DNA of 64,000 nt from Tolypeutes matacus (GCA_026826555.1 JAKSZT010054458.1:4929020-4993019), one strand, 5' to 3'. Counted from the first letter of the stretch, positions 1-11,622 are shown. Notes: generated from the sequence alone by a model not told the origin. Numbers and translations: made by a program.

Positions 1-286
1 TTCTGTCACATGACAATGTACTTGGAAGCCTCTCCTTTCACTCTTGGGTTCCATTAATTTTCAGCTTCTGGCTGCTCCCTCTGTGGCTTTCTTTCTGACT
101 GCCTTTTACTCTTCTTATAAAGGGCTCCAGTAATTCAGATTAATGCCCAAATTGATTCATTTGGGCCACACCTTAACAGAAGCAACATCTTGAAGAGACT
201 TTATTTACAATGGGTTTACACTCACAAGAATAGATTAAGTTTAGGTACATGTTTTTCTGGGGTACATAGCTCCAAACAACCACACA
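1..286 (-). mobile_element. MaLR-like LTR, partial (cut by window edge)
   Basis: This matches the same part of the LTR ends at 2413-2933 and 24546-24700: a TATA-like core (tataa at 116-120), a block reading gggccacaccttaac, then a terminal block ending ctccaaacaaccaca. In its own sense it begins near 286 with TGTGGTTG and runs leftward out of the window, so its 3' part is missing. TG...CA ends and the order of blocks are typical of LTRs. Placement in the ERVL-MaLR class is by analogy with MaLR structure seen in the neighbouring provirus. The exact family name is not known to me. Confidence 0.6.
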
Positions 287-561
287 CATTAAGCATGACT
301 GGTAAGCATGTTGTCAGGGAGGTTCCCTCTAAGGAGTCAGTTGAGAAGATCCTGTAGGTAAGTGAGGGAGCAAGCCATGGACTATCTACCACACATTGTT
401 CTTATGGAGATAGAAAAGTCAAGCAAAGTCTCCAAGGCAGGAGAAGCTTGGCGTTTTCAAGAAGGATTTGGAGGCTTGTGAAGGTAGAGTGATCAAAGCA
501 AAGAGACTGATAAAGAATAAATGGAGTGTGTGATGGCAGGAGGCCCAATGATGTGAGACTT
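287..561. other. Unassigned spacer between two LTRs
   Basis: About 275 bases with no recognisable repeat, open frame or motif. It separates the partial LTR at the window edge from the provirus starting at 562. Confidence 0.5.
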
Positions 562-1072
562 TGTTTCAGTTTTCTAAAAACTGCTGGGAGCAATATTCCA
601 GAAATGGGTTGGCTTTTACTCTGGGCATTTATTAATTTAAAAGCTTAACTTTCTGATGCCATTAAAGTGTACAAATAAAGGTATTATCAGATCATGGTTT
701 CTTCCTGAGCTGCAACAGTAGGCAATCAAGCCCATAGTGGTGTCCTCTCATCTCTTCCCTTTCCTCCAGGCCTTGCTGCTTCCAGCTTCTGGCTAAAGTG
801 GCTTTCTCTCAGCTTCTGGCTCACAGGGCCATCATTCTCATCTTCTAGGTTCCTCTCTGTCTCTGCAGCTTTATTCTACATATGTGACATTTTATTCTTC
901 CATTCATAATGGACTCCAGTAAGAGGATTAAGACCCAACCTGGATCATGAAATCTAATCAAAGGCCCTTAAATGAAGTGATTCAATCAAAATGTCCCACC
1001 TACAATAGGTTTGCATGCACAGAAATGAATTAGCTTTAAGAACAGGATTTTCTGTTCTTAAAATTGGTTACA
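562..1072 (-). mobile_element. 3' LTR of a MaLR-like provirus
   Basis: About 511 bp, starting TGTTTCAGTTTTC and ending near ggttaca. It aligns block by block with the LTR at 2413-2933: the ctgctgggagcaatat block, the aatgggttggcttttact block, the cttccagcttctggc block, and the terminal block with aggattaag and ctaatcaaaggccctta. The shared sequence and spacing make the pair the two LTRs of one minus-strand provirus. No matching 5-bp target duplication is visible around the pair, so the edges may have decayed. Confidence 0.65.
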
Positions 1073-2412
1073 GGCATGGATCTGTGAGTTTAGAAAACAT
1101 TATATGCTTCTAATATACAAAAGAAGGACAGTCATAGAATAAACATTCCCATTGCCATAGGGAGAAATGGGAAGGAAAACAGGGGTCACTGGTCTCAAAC
1201 AGTTCCAAAAACCTGCAGAATATACTCCTTTTGGTTTCAAAACCTGGGAGTCATCTATAGAACCATGGTTCTCTGTCTTCAGGACCTGATGGACCAGCAG
1301 TCCACCCTTTCTAAGGCTTGTGCAACAGCCACGTTCTTACCTCCACCATCATTAAACTTTGGGGTGAACACTGAGCTCTAAGCTTCACCCTATGAGGACA
1401 CTGGAGTGACAGCTATATCTCCCTAATCTCTGGGGCAGAGGCTCAACCTCTTCAGAACAGAGGAGTGTGGGCCAAACTATCCCCAAGCCCCTGGGGAATG
1501 CATACCATCTTCTTGGAAGTCTGGAGTGGTAAAACTCTCCTTGAACAACCGGGCTGAAGCCCAGCCCTCTTCAATTTCTGAGGCATACTCACCCTTTCTG
1601 CACACATGGTCCCTCTTTTGGCCTGAGAATATGGTTGTAGTCCAGGCCTTATCTTCTGTGATACTGTCTTTGAAGTCATTTTTCCTTCAATATCTCTTTT
1701 TTTTTTGTCCTTTTAATCCAGATTGCAGTGGATCTATTCATTCAGAGCTCACACAAAAAAAAAAACTGCTATATTTTGCATGTAGTAAACAGGGGTCCAA
1801 GCCATCAGATAGCAAGACTTTCCACAGATTGTTCCTGGATTACTGCAATTCCAATCCTGACTTGCAATGAAATGACTAGCTGGTTCCAAGTTCAGTTAAA
1901 TCCTCCCATGGGGCACTATTCTCTGGGAACTCATTTTCAGAAGCTCACAATTTCCAAACCATCAACTTCTGGTTTCTTTCTGCCAAGGATCTCAGTTCTC
2001 AGCTTATCCCTTTCCTCTTGCATTTTACCATAAAATGCAAGAAGAAACCAGACCACACTTTTCACATTTAGATTGGAAATCTACTCAGTTAAATATCCAA
2101 GCTTTTCACTTTCAAATTCTGCCTTCCATCCAATATCAGAACACAATTTTACCAAGGTCTCTGCCACTTTAAAAGACGGATCACCTTTTTTTTCCAGTTT
2201 GCCATGACACATTCACCATTTCTGTCTAAGGCCTCATCAGAATTATCTTAAAATCCATATTTTTACCAAAAGTCTTTTCAGAGCAATCTCAACCTTTTCT
2301 ACCATGCATCTCAAAATTCTTACAAAATCTTCCCCTTACCCATTTAAAAGCCTTTTTAACATTTTTGGTATTTGCACAGCTGCGTGTACCCCACTCTCCT
2401 GGTACAAATTTC
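1073..2412 (-). mobile_element. MaLR-like non-autonomous internal region
   Basis: This 1.34-kb stretch lies between two same-orientation LTRs. Its junction with the 5' LTR (2380-2412) resembles the THE1/MST-type MaLR junction: a cagctgcg block, then ccccactctcc, then ggtacaaattt. No gag, pro, pol or env homology is visible. Short open frames on both strands, such as 1526-1870 plus, have no retroviral motif. MaLRs are known to be non-autonomous relatives of ERVL whose internal region lacks pol, which fits the size and lack of coding. Assignment is by structure and recall, not by a database match. Confidence 0.6.
2391..2406 (-). other. Candidate primer-binding site of the MaLR-like provirus
   Basis: Just inside the 5' LTR the minus strand reads TGTACCAGGAGAGTGG. 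A retroviral primer-binding site starts with TGG, so this copy would carry one substitution. It resembles the site of the ERVL copy at 51701, which reads TGGTACCGGGAATGG, and fits the tRNA-Leu-type priming known for ERVL. Confidence 0.45.
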
Positions 2413-2933
2413 TGTTTTAGTTTGCTATCAGCTGCTGGGAGCAATATACTAGAAATGGGTTGGCTTTTACAGTGGGGATTTATTAGGCTAAAAACTAACA
2501 GTTTTGAGGTGGTGAAAGTGTCTAAATCAAAGCATCATCATAGATCCTTTTTCCCTGAGCTGCAGCTGTGGGTGATCAGGCACTTGGCAACATCTGCTCT
2601 TCTCTCCCCTCTCCTCCAAGCCTCTCTGCTTCCAGCTTCTGGATAAAATGGTTTCCTCTCAGATTCTGTGTTCTGTTGATTTCAGTTTGTCTCCCAGGGC
2701 CTTTTCTCTCAGCTTCTGGGTCCCTGTCTGTCCCTGCAGTTTTTTCTGTGTCCAAAGCTTTTTGTTCCTCCAATTATAAAGCACTCCAGTAAAAGGATTA
2801 AGAATCACCCTGGGTCATGCCATCTAATCAAAGGCCCTTAACTGGAGTGATTTAATCAAAAGTTCCCACCTATAATCGGTTTACATGCACAGGAATGGAT
2901 TAACTTTAAAAACAGGATTTTTTGTAGTCCACA
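2413..2933 (-). mobile_element. 5' LTR of the MaLR-like provirus
   Basis: About 521 bp, beginning TGTTTTAGTTTGCT on the plus strand and ending gtagtccaca. It is the partner of 562-1072. In element sense it starts near 2933 and ends at 2413 next to the primer-binding site. The plus-strand ttattaggc near 2480 is the reverse complement of an AATAA-type polyadenylation region. Open frames on both strands inside it are shadows without known domains. Confidence 0.65.
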
Positions 2934-3850
2934 AAATCTTCAAACTTTAGAGTCTTCATAAGCCATGACAGGATTTTAGGATTTACTCTGAGCAAAATTG
3001 TTATGTCATCTGATCTATGTTTTAACAAACTTATTCTTACTAATGAGTGTACAATAGCCTCTCAGAAACAAGGTGCGAAACAGGGTGATGATTCATGAAG
3101 CTATTACAGTAATCTGAGTGCCTGGCTGGTACCCTGGACTTCACCGGTAGTGTGGGTCATGGAGAAATGTAATCTGATACACTTGAATGTAAATGTTTGT
3201 TCATGGGTTGGATGTGGGATATGAAAGAAAGAGAGGCGTCCCTACATGTTATATCCCTTGAGTCAAGTTTGATAAGCAAAATAAAGAGACATGCCTATAT
3301 AAACTATTAATTTGGTTCAGAAATAAAAACTAAAATTCTTAGCTGCAGCAGGAATGCATTACTTTTCCCCAGAAGAATTTAGTTTAGTTATCAGGGAGTT
3401 CTGAACGATGGTATGAAATAGTTAAAGTTAATGTTTAATCCTTTAGAAACCCAATTAACAACCATTCTCTCAAATATATTACATTACTTTTATTTTTAAA
3501 AAATGAATAACTATTAACTGTATATTTGGGTTTAAAGATATGTGGATTTTTTTATCAGAAGATTTTTGTGGGGAGAGAAACGAAAATAAGCTTCTCTTTT
3601 GTCTGTATGTTTTTGTTTTTCTATTTTTATTTCTTTAGCAATATGTGTTTATGTATGTATATTTTGCATTAAAATATATACATTATACTATAATTAAGAT
3701 AAAACTTGTTAGCTTTCATGCATTTTAAGTTGCTCACACAAGTTATATTTTAATGTTAATTATTTTTTTGCTGTTAGCATGTTATCTCAGTTATCCATTT
3801 AATTGCTCTCAAATCTATTAAGTACACATCCCCTCCTCTTCTCTTTGTTC
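2934..3850. other. No assignable feature
   Basis: AT-rich sequence with no recognised gene or repeat. The part at 3080-3245 has a higher GC content and a repeat-like feel, but I cannot name a family. Confidence 0.4.
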
Positions 3851-4412
3851 AGAGAAATATGTTTCTCAAAATTCTTGTGCACACAGGCTTCAGGTTGGCC
3901 AGTGGGAAATACCAATAAAAAAGTAGAAGGCTTAAATCAGAATCTTCCTCACTCTTGTTTTCTCTAGCAGTATCTCTTGCAACATATGCACTGCCTTTGT
4001 GGCTTCAGTCTCACCTGGAAGCTCCTCAATAGCTCTTGCTATATAGATGCAGCTGACACTTGATAATAGATGTAACGTGCTACAAAGTTTCCTCCTTCAG
4101 GGCTGAGACACTCAGTCCCTCAACTGCTAAAAGTCTTGATGGCTAAAAGGAAAGATTGCACACCTTCTCTTAGGATTGTTTATCTCCCATTACTGGTAAG
4201 TGCAAGTATATATAGGCCAGGCCTCTTTACCTCAACATGGTGCAACTCAGAAAGGCCATCTGAGTTTCAGAGTTCCCTGTAGAATCAACTGGGACAACTG
4301 TTGCGATGGCAACAAAGTCCAATTTCTCCCTATTCAAAGCACTCCCTAATAACCTCCTGCATGCAAATCTCAAACTCAAAGTATACTTTCTAGGCAACAT
4401 TACCTGAAACAC
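3851..4412 (+). mobile_element. Possible old LTR-like element
   Basis: This block is richer in GC than its surroundings. It contains a TATA-like tatatatagg near 4207 and ends near 4412 in cctgaaaca, a CA end like that of the LTR at 24701-24996. No partner LTR or target duplication is visible. It could equally be another ancient interspersed repeat or single-copy DNA. Confidence 0.22.
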
Positions 4413-5855
4413 ACTGAGTATCTCCTGGTTTTGGATTATGGTAACTTTTTCTCCAATTGTCCCACCAGCCCTAAGGTTGAGGCTATTTATAAACTCTGGA
4501 TTGTCTCACTAGCTTGCTCAGCTTCCCATAACTTCAATTATCTTTGTAATCAATCCCTTGTATTTAATTGTCTGCCTGAAGTAGTTGTGGCCATATTCTG
4601 TATATCAGGAATGATGGTGAAATATTCTAGCCTTGAAATAAACACTGTGATTTCAGTGAAGACTGGAACCCCAGAGGATAAAGGCAAGGTAGAAGTACTT
4701 AACTATCAGAGTCATGATTGGTCCAATATCATAATGGGTAGAAGAATTAGAATGACACGCAGAGTGTTTCAAATTGCAAGAAGGATAGATGTGCCTAACT
4801 GATCACAGTGTCCTTGGAATGAATAAAAGGACAACCTACTAAAGTATTTCTTGATCTATGTAACTGTGGAAAATACAAACAAACCAACAAGCAAAAACCA
4901 ATGAAATAGTTAGGCCTGGTGGGGGGAAGGGGACCTGACTTTAATCACTACAAGAAGAAAGCATGGACCCACATCTGGCTTCCAGACCTCACCTGGTTCA
5001 CAGATACAAAATGCCTTAATTGAGTGGCAGGCCTGGTACACTTGTGGAATGATTACAATTCTTACTCTAAACTTTCCTGAAAGAGACTCATGGCTGAAAG
5101 CAAAACATCCAGATTTTTCAATGATCATGAGAAATCTGTCTCTGACTTGAAACTAAAGCCTGAGCATTTGAAATCCACTGTGGTCCTTGAGTCAGATTGG
5201 GGACTATGAAGGTCATTTATAAATTGTATTTTGAGTCATCACAGAACAGATGAGGAATGTGTAGCTGTAATAGACATACTTGACAATTGGCAAAATTCCC
5301 AAATTTATTTCCTAACCTATAGAGTAATAAAGATAATGATAGAAAGGGCAAAGGAGAGTACCTAACCTGCCCTTCCTACAGAAATAGCCAGCCAAGTCAT
5401 GACTTAAATCCTGAGGGTAGAATACAGATAAGCACTGCCTTCAAAGACTGCCATATCTTTGTTGCACTCACTTGTTTAGTCAGTACCAAACCGGATCAAT
5501 CCTGAAAAATAACTGTGCATTATTGAAAATGTATTCCAAATGTGGCACATTCTCTGGAACAAATCAACATAGTCTCACTACTTTACTTCAGCTATGATAT
5601 GAAAAATATTTTGTTGTTGTTGTTTTTGGGTTTTTGGTTAGGCTTTTTGCCTTTTTATGTTTTTTTTTTTTTTAAATGAAGATTAGATATAATGCTTAAA
5701 AGCAACTGGATAAATTCTTACAGTATGTTGTCAATGTCTTATTTCCAGGCAATCTCAGGTCCTTCTCTAGTTCATCATAAAATGATCTGCAGGGAGCATG
5801 ATCATCTAGATAATCCAAGAGTAAAAAGAAGATCTACTATATTAATGGTATCATG
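4413..5855. other. Unassigned stretch with chance open frames
   Basis: It holds a 123-codon plus frame (4431-4802) and a 72-codon minus frame (4910-5128). Neither shows a domain, a signal peptide followed by a plausible secreted protein, or splice context that I recognise. Old retroviral internal sequence is one possibility. A poly-T run lies at about 5660-5673. Confidence 0.3.
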
Positions 5856-7636
5856 CTAATTGTATATCTTAAATAGGAAGCAGCAGTATCCCATATGTAT
5901 TTTCATGATATATGTTGGCAAAGTTAGTGGAGATAAACAACAGGAAACTTTAGGAGTGTCTACATCAGCGAAGCTTCCTAAGAATCCAACGGTCTGGGAA
6001 TATTGGGACACCCCTAGTAAAGTAAAATAAAAGATGCTACACGTTGAATTGCCAATGACCAAGAAAGAAGCACAACACTTCAATGCACTGTTCAGATCCA
6101 TTTATCAAGAATCCTGTTGGCTGCTAGTTTTAAATACTGACCAGAGAGAGAGAAAGCTCTGAGGCAGGTCTAAGAAGGTCTAGACATTTTGTTCCATAAC
6201 AGTTTCTTTTTTCTTTTCAAATAGGATCTATTTCTCTTTTGACGGTACCAAGCTTAGAATTTACACATTTCATTTTTTATATTGGTCACAAGCTTATTTT
6301 TTTTTCTATTTCCAGGATGTCTATTTTGTTCTTTTACATACTTACCTATTCTTTGTCTACCTGTTCTTCTTTTGTAATGCATATTTTCCTTCATTTATAT
6401 ATTCTGTAGTCAGAACATACTCCTTTTAAGGACTTTTTTCATAATTTCCATTATTTTTATTATTTTTTCATTTTTACATTCTTGTGGTTTATAAATATGA
6501 TTTCTAAACTTTCTTTCTCTCTCTCTCACTCGCTCTCTTCACCTCTTGTCTCCATTGTATGTCAGTTTTATGATAACCACTGATTACCTTACCTAAACAA
6601 GACTCATATTCATGAGCTAGGTTTCTTAAAACTGACTTGGTGTTTCATACATATAGTTATAACAAAGAGAGTATACGTCCAATCATTGAAATAAAAAGGA
6701 GCTTCATTTGTGCAATACTTTCATGACTGTGTCTGTAAATGTTGATAAGCAACTTCTTAGAAGATCTGTGCAATGGTTAGTATCAATTTTTTTAAACACA
6801 ATTCATATACCAGAATTCACTATAATAAATAAATACATAAATAAAATAATAGGTTTCAATCTTCTGTCTCACAAGGAAATTTTTGATCCTCCTTACTCCA
6901 AAGACACATCTTTTAGGCTACATTTGCTTATTTTCAGAACCAATTGCCACTAAGTATGTGTACTTACTTATATTGCCTACTGTTATTAATTTTTTAACTT
7001 TAGTAACATAGAGTTATTTAAGTTTTTAAAGTTTATATTTATTTTATTGTTTGTGTTTCATTTAGCTTAATTCTCAGAGGGATTTTGCACGTTATATCAA
7101 ACCATGACTTTACAATTCCAGTTCTACTAGAATTCATCAATTACACATGGATATATATTTTCAAAGTTATTTATATATTTTTAAAAAGTCCTTAGTCTCA
7201 AACAACATATACATGCATATATAGGAACCTGATAAAATGGTTTACATGCATACACACAAATATTATATTTATAGTCATGTAAAACTGAAGAGATATTCTT
7301 AAACAGAAGTTTAATTTGGAAAAGTGTATTATGAAAATTGATATTTTTCAAATGTTTGTTATTAGTTCAATGCTTTCTTGACATTTGCTTACCTTATGCC
7401 ATTCAGCTATATGGACTGTGTCTTTTTATCTTTCTCTATTTTATTGATGTATAATTTAATAAAATGTATATCACAGACTTTAGTGCATACTTCAAAGTAT
7501 TGAACAATGTATAGAATATTTTTACTTTTTCTTTGCTTTTTGCCCATGTTTTAGACAATATTTATTGCTTTGATTCTAGTTTTCATTGTTGCCAATTAAA
7601 ATTAGACATCTATTTTTACCAGCATTAAGAATAACT
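5856..7636. other. AT-rich DNA, no recognised feature
   Basis: Long AT-rich single-copy-looking sequence. It has a short CT-rich microsatellite at about 6510-6540. The open frames (5856-6101 minus, 6708-6953 plus) have no recognisable product. Confidence 0.45.
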
Positions 7637-7755
7637 TGTTAAAGCTTTAATTGTGTTCCCCATAAAGATATGCTGAAATCCCCATCCCCAGTACCTCAGA
7701 ATTGAACCTTATTTCAAAATAAGAAAAGGAATTAGGCGAGTTAAAATGAGGTCAT
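7637..7755 (+). mobile_element. MLT1-like LTR, 5' part
   Basis: Begins TGTTAAAGCTTTAATTGTG, followed by ccccataaagatatgctgaaa. This is the layout of MLT1-class LTRs (TG start, gaattgtgtcccc-type block, atatgttgaa-type block). It stops at aaatgaggtcat (7744-7755), and the LTR resumes at 8355 after an insertion. Confidence 0.5.
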
Positions 7756-8354
7756 CAACAGCAAATGACTCAACAAATGTGTAATTGGGCTCCCAGGGGA
7801 AGAGCAAGAAAAGAGCAGAAGAGATATTTGAAAATGGCTTGAAATTTTCCAAAAGTAATAAAAGACATCAAACTACAGATTAAGGAAACTTAGAGCCCAC
7901 CAAGCAGGATAAATATCAACTGTTCGTGTACACACACTCACACACACATACACACAACACTCAATATACCTAAAAATAAATTCGAACTGCTGAAAACATG
8001 ATATACAGAGGAACAACAAAAAAAAAGATTACAACAGACTCTTGTGAGAAAGTATGCAAATTAGAGGAAAGCCACTTTAATGAAACAAAAATATCTTCCA
8101 AAAATGAAGGAAAAATGAGTTTTCAGAAAAAGAAATCTTTTAAAAATAAAAGGTTTCTGACAATACTCAGCAGAATCATGCAACACATGCTAAAACAGTT
8201 CCTCAGATAAAGGAATTACAACCAGTCCAAAAATTAGATCCACCAAAGAAATGAGGAAATTAGATCCACCAAAGAGCAGGGGAAATGGTGAACATATAAC
8301 TTACACTTATTCCTTTTTGATCACTCTAAATATAACTGATTTTCTAAAGAAAAT
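7756..8354 (+). mobile_element. L1/HAL1-like middle fragment inserted in the MLT1-like LTR
   Basis: The sequence resembles the L1 stretch downstream of ORF1: gagcagaagagatatttgaa, then aaaagacatcaaactac, then gcaggataaatatcaa, then ctgctgaaaacatgat. A CA-rich microsatellite lies at 7930-7956. It is flanked by aaatgaggtcat (7744-7755) and aaatgaggccat (8355-8366), an 11/12 match that looks like a target-site duplication. The fragment ends without a clear L1 3' UTR or poly-A, as expected for a HAL1-like or secondarily deleted element. The 70-codon frame at 7998-8210 is a degraded piece of it. Confidence 0.5.
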
Positions 8355-8680
8355 AAATGAGGCCATGCTGAAGTAGGATAGGCCAGTAATCCAAACAGAT
8401 TGGCATACTTACAAGAAATTTGGACACTGACAGAGAAACATAAGAGAGAATGCCATGTGACAACTGAAACAGAGAATGGTCTCGGATTGGTGGTAAGCTA
8501 TCCCCAGGAGCCAGGAGAAAGGCATGGAAAAGATACTTCCTCAGAGACATCAGGTAGTATGCCTTTGCTTACACTTTGATTTTGTACTTTTAGCCTTCAC
8601 AAATGTGAGACAAATTTTTGTTGATTTAAGCCATCCAGTTTCTGATACTTTGTTATGGCAACCCTGAAAAACAAAGCCAT
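8355..8680 (+). mobile_element. MLT1-like LTR, 3' part
   Basis: Continues the LTR of 7637-7755. It shows aatttggacac, then a late block with cttcacaaatgtgagac, gatttaagccatccagt and actttgttatggcaaccc, which is the known order at the 3' end of MLT1-type LTRs. The minus open frame at 8344-8550 is a shadow. Confidence 0.55.
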
Positions 8681-8697
8681 AAACTCAAAATGATAGC

Positions 8698-8835
8698 TAA
8701 CATTTGTTTTGTGTTACAATATATTAGGCACCCTTATTGATTTGCCAAACTCTAAGAAGGAGGTACTATTATTATGTCTCTTTTTCAAATAAGGGAACTG
8801 AGTGTTAAGTTTTATGAAAGTCAAATATTTATAAC
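8698..8835 (+). mobile_element. MIR SINE fragment
   Basis: The core reads ttaggcaccc, then gaaggaggtactattattat, then gggaactgagtgttaagt. These match the order of the MIR core (aggcactgt, gaggtaggtactattatt, gaggaaactgag). Quite diverged, as expected for this old tRNA-derived SINE family. Confidence 0.6.
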
Positions 8836-9284
8836 CATCCCCCCACCCCCAACACAATTAGAAGATAAAAGCAAGAATGAAGTACTTATTGATGGTAATG
8901 ATGCGATTGAGACTGGTTTAGATAAACCAGTAAATGGACCTGTTATTTTCTGACATTAATCCGTTACTGAATCTGGACCTTGAGACATGCAATCGCAAGA
9001 AAAGTTTGGGTCTGCAGAGTAGACTTTTCCAGGATTGCTACCTGGAGTAAAGCAAGAAAGGAAAGAAGGCTTAAAGCTTTGGGAAAATTCAGCTTTACCT
9101 AAATGAAAAATGTGAACAAACTGGTGTGATCCGTCATACTGCTAAAACACTGCTTCTCAGTGGAATAAGTGAGCAAGAGGGTGTGACATGATTGTCCCTT
9201 CACTTGGATTAGAAAGTCAGTGGAAATGAGATCCTTCCCAGCATTGAAGTCAGCAGTCACATGAACAAGATTAAAAGTTAGTTA
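8836..9284. other. No recognised feature
   Basis: Mixed-composition DNA with no identifiable repeat or coding sequence. A poly-C-rich patch lies at 8838-8851. Confidence 0.4.
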
Positions 9285-9588
9285 ATTTAATAACAGTGAG
9301 ATCATACAATATTTGTCCTTTTGTGAATAATTAGAATAAGCAAATTCATAGAGTCAGAAACTAGAAGATAGTTTACCAGGTACCACAGTGGGGCTAAGGA
9401 ATGGGGAGTTATTGTTTAAATTGTACAGTTTCTTTTTGGGGTGATGAAAGAGTTTTGGTAATAGATGGTGGATTGTGTGAACAAAATTAACGCACTGAAT
9501 TGTATATTTAATTGTAATTAAAAGGAAAAAATTTAGGTTATATTAATGTTATTAGAGTAAAAATAAATAAATAAATAAATAAAGCATA
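9285..9588 (+). mobile_element. L1 3' end with AATA-rich tail
   Basis: Contains a run typical of old L1 3' UTRs: agaagatagtttaccagg, ggggctaaggaatggggag, ggggtgatgaaagagtttt and gcactgaattgtatattta. It ends in a tandem (ATAA) tail at 9561-9584. It is 5' truncated, as usual for L1 insertions. Confidence 0.6.
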
Positions 9589-9595
9589 AGATTCT

Positions 9596-9770
9596 ACAAC
9601 ATAAACAGGGAACCCTAATGTAAACCAGGAAAACGATCTACTACAGTTAATAGTACAATTTTAATAATATTCTTTCATCAGTTATAACAGATGTACTACA
9701 CTGATGCATTATAATTTCTATATACTTTTTTGTAAACCTACAACTTCCCTAATTTAAATTAAAAAGTTAG
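9596..9770 (+). mobile_element. Second L1 3' UTR fragment
   Basis: Reads gaaccctaatgtaaacca, gttaatagtacaatttta, atcagttataacagatgta and ttttttgtaaacctaca, the order found in a younger L1 3' UTR family. It lies directly after the AATA tail of the preceding L1, so one element probably inserted next to the other's A-rich tail. Confidence 0.55.
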
Positions 9771-11117
9771 TTGATAGTGCTGCTGAGATATGAAATCAAT
9801 TTGTGTGACTTCATATCTTAGAAACATAATCACCCCACAAAACTCCCTACCTTTCTCAGCTATCGGTTTTAATTGGAAAGTCATGACTTTTAGTGAACAA
9901 ATTGTTAGTTTTGTGATTGTTATAATTTCTATTATCACTTTATTTTTACATTATGCTTTCTCTTTCAATATCAATATGCATTATTTTTCTTTAACACTAG
10001 TTTATTTTTTATTACTCTTTATTGTATACAATACTCAACCATTCCTAATTTATGTTCCACTGTTTTTTGGAATTTTACATGGAAAAAGAGTATTTTATCA
10101 ATTAATTTTTACTTGAATATATAGTGTTTTTGTCTTTTTATTTAAATTTTTCTAAAGCCAGAATTTTTCCTCCACCCTCACAAATGTGTCACTAAATATT
10201 GTATTCAAATATACCAAAGTATGTACCCTTTTCAACTTTTTAATTTCACACAATGAATGGATACATTTTAAAGTGTAATTATAAACCTATATAATGCATT
10301 TTTGAAGTATTTGATTTATCTTACTGAATAATGTATCCTTAGTTATATCCATAAAGGTATACAGACACGGATTTTGCATTTCCATTATCAAATTCTCTCT
10401 CATTCTCATTACTTACAGAGCCTCAATTTAATCAATATGCCTAAGCCCAAAATTATGATTACTCTCAATATACTTACGAAAATTATTTTTCTTGATTTTC
10501 TAGCCTTCATCTATAAAGATTTGGCAATGTGAGTTATTTCTTATAATGAAAATACAGGTGGACTCTGTTGAAGACGTTTCTGTGAAAGAGCCCACATGTA
10601 ATGGCCAGCTTTCCTGCTTCTGTTTATTTTGCTTGAATATAGTTGTTTTAACCAGAGTAAGAGCTAGCATCTTGTGACATGAAGTGGAAAGCATGTGAAA
10701 ACATTTTCCCTAATAATACTGAATATCTGAACCAATCTAAAAATTATTTTCCAAATTTTACTAAATGGAAAAGCATAGCATTTATGATTAAGCCATTTTA
10801 TACAGGCAAATAATAATTGCAATGAAATTTTTTTCTGAATAATTCAGAATCATTTCCATTTATGGTACAAATACTCATTTTACTGACCCACTATTACATT
10901 TTTCGCTGAGCCAGAAATTCTCAAATTCAACTGTAAAAGGTAATGTTTTCCTTAAATTCTATGAATGCAATAAAGTAGGCAAACATATCTTAGAAAATTT
11001 TCTAGATTTCTTCAAGTAAGTCAGATTACTAAATATTAGAAAAGTTCCTAAATGTTGAGTTAGTTTTCAGAAAGAATTTATATTTAGAATGTTATTTTTT
11101 CTATGAAGACCTAAATA
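9771..11117. other. AT-rich DNA, no recognised feature
   Basis: Very AT-rich. The plus frame at 9790-10116 (108 codons) is hydrophobic because of T-rich codons and shows no known domain. The minus frame at 10500-10694 is likewise unsupported. Confidence 0.4.
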
Positions 11118-11122
11118 CATGC

Positions 11123-11622
11123 TGTATTAGTCAGCCAAAGGGGTGCTAATGTGAAATACCAAAAATGGGATGGTCCTTATAAAGGGTATTTATTTTGGGT
11201 AGAAGTCCACAGATACCAGGCCATAAAGCATTAAGCTTCTTCTCTCACCACAGTCCGTTGCCACATGTTAGAGCAAGACAGCTGCCGGCGTTTGCCAGTG
11301 TTCAGGCTTCTGGGGTTCCTCTCTTCCCAGGGCTGCGTTTCTCTCCGGGCTTAGCTCCTGTTTCCTCCATAAGGTCAGCTGTAGACGATCAGGTGAATGG
11401 CTTGCTTCTCTTCTCCTGGGGCCTTCTTTCCAACATCAAAACTGCTTCTCAGAAGACTGCTTCATCTGTCCTTTGCCTTGCCTTTTATATTCGATTCCCC
11501 ACCCACCAAGGGGTGGGGCTCAATGCCCTAATCCTAGCCTAATCATGCCCAGATTAACAGATCAATTTACAAGCATGATTCAATTATATTTTTGGAATTC
11601 ATAATTACATCAAACTGCCACA
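11123..11622 (-). mobile_element. Solitary MaLR-like LTR, complete, with 5-bp target duplication
   Basis: Exactly 500 bp from TGTATTAGTC to CTGCCACA, flanked by CATGC on both sides (11118-11122 and 11623-11627). In element sense it starts TGTGGCAG and ends GACTAATACA. It has a TATA-like aatataaaagg (reverse complement of about 11485-11496) and an AATAAA on the minus strand near 11190. A 5-bp duplication fits ERVL/MaLR integration. No internal region is present, so it arose by LTR-LTR recombination. The 115-codon plus frame at 11195-11542 lies wholly inside it and is a shadow. Confidence 0.8.

Noticed and set aside
1526..2033. Overlapping plus frames of 114 and 101 codons
   Set aside because: They lie in the non-coding interior of the minus-strand MaLR-like provirus and show no retroviral motif.
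4431..4802. 123-codon plus frame that could be a small gene
   Set aside because: No recognised domain, homologue, Kozak context or splice signals, and it sits in sequence that looks like old repeat DNA. Kept only as an unassigned stretch.
7921..7960. CRISPR-like or short direct repeats
   Set aside because: It is a plain CA-rich microsatellite inside an L1 fragment, with no spacer structure. No CRISPR array is expected or seen in this eukaryotic DNA.
9790..10116. 108-codon hydrophobic frame resembling a transmembrane protein
   Set aside because: T-rich DNA gives Phe/Leu/Ile-rich translations by chance; no homologue recognised.
11195..11542. 115-codon plus frame
   Set aside because: Entirely inside the solitary LTR on the opposite strand.
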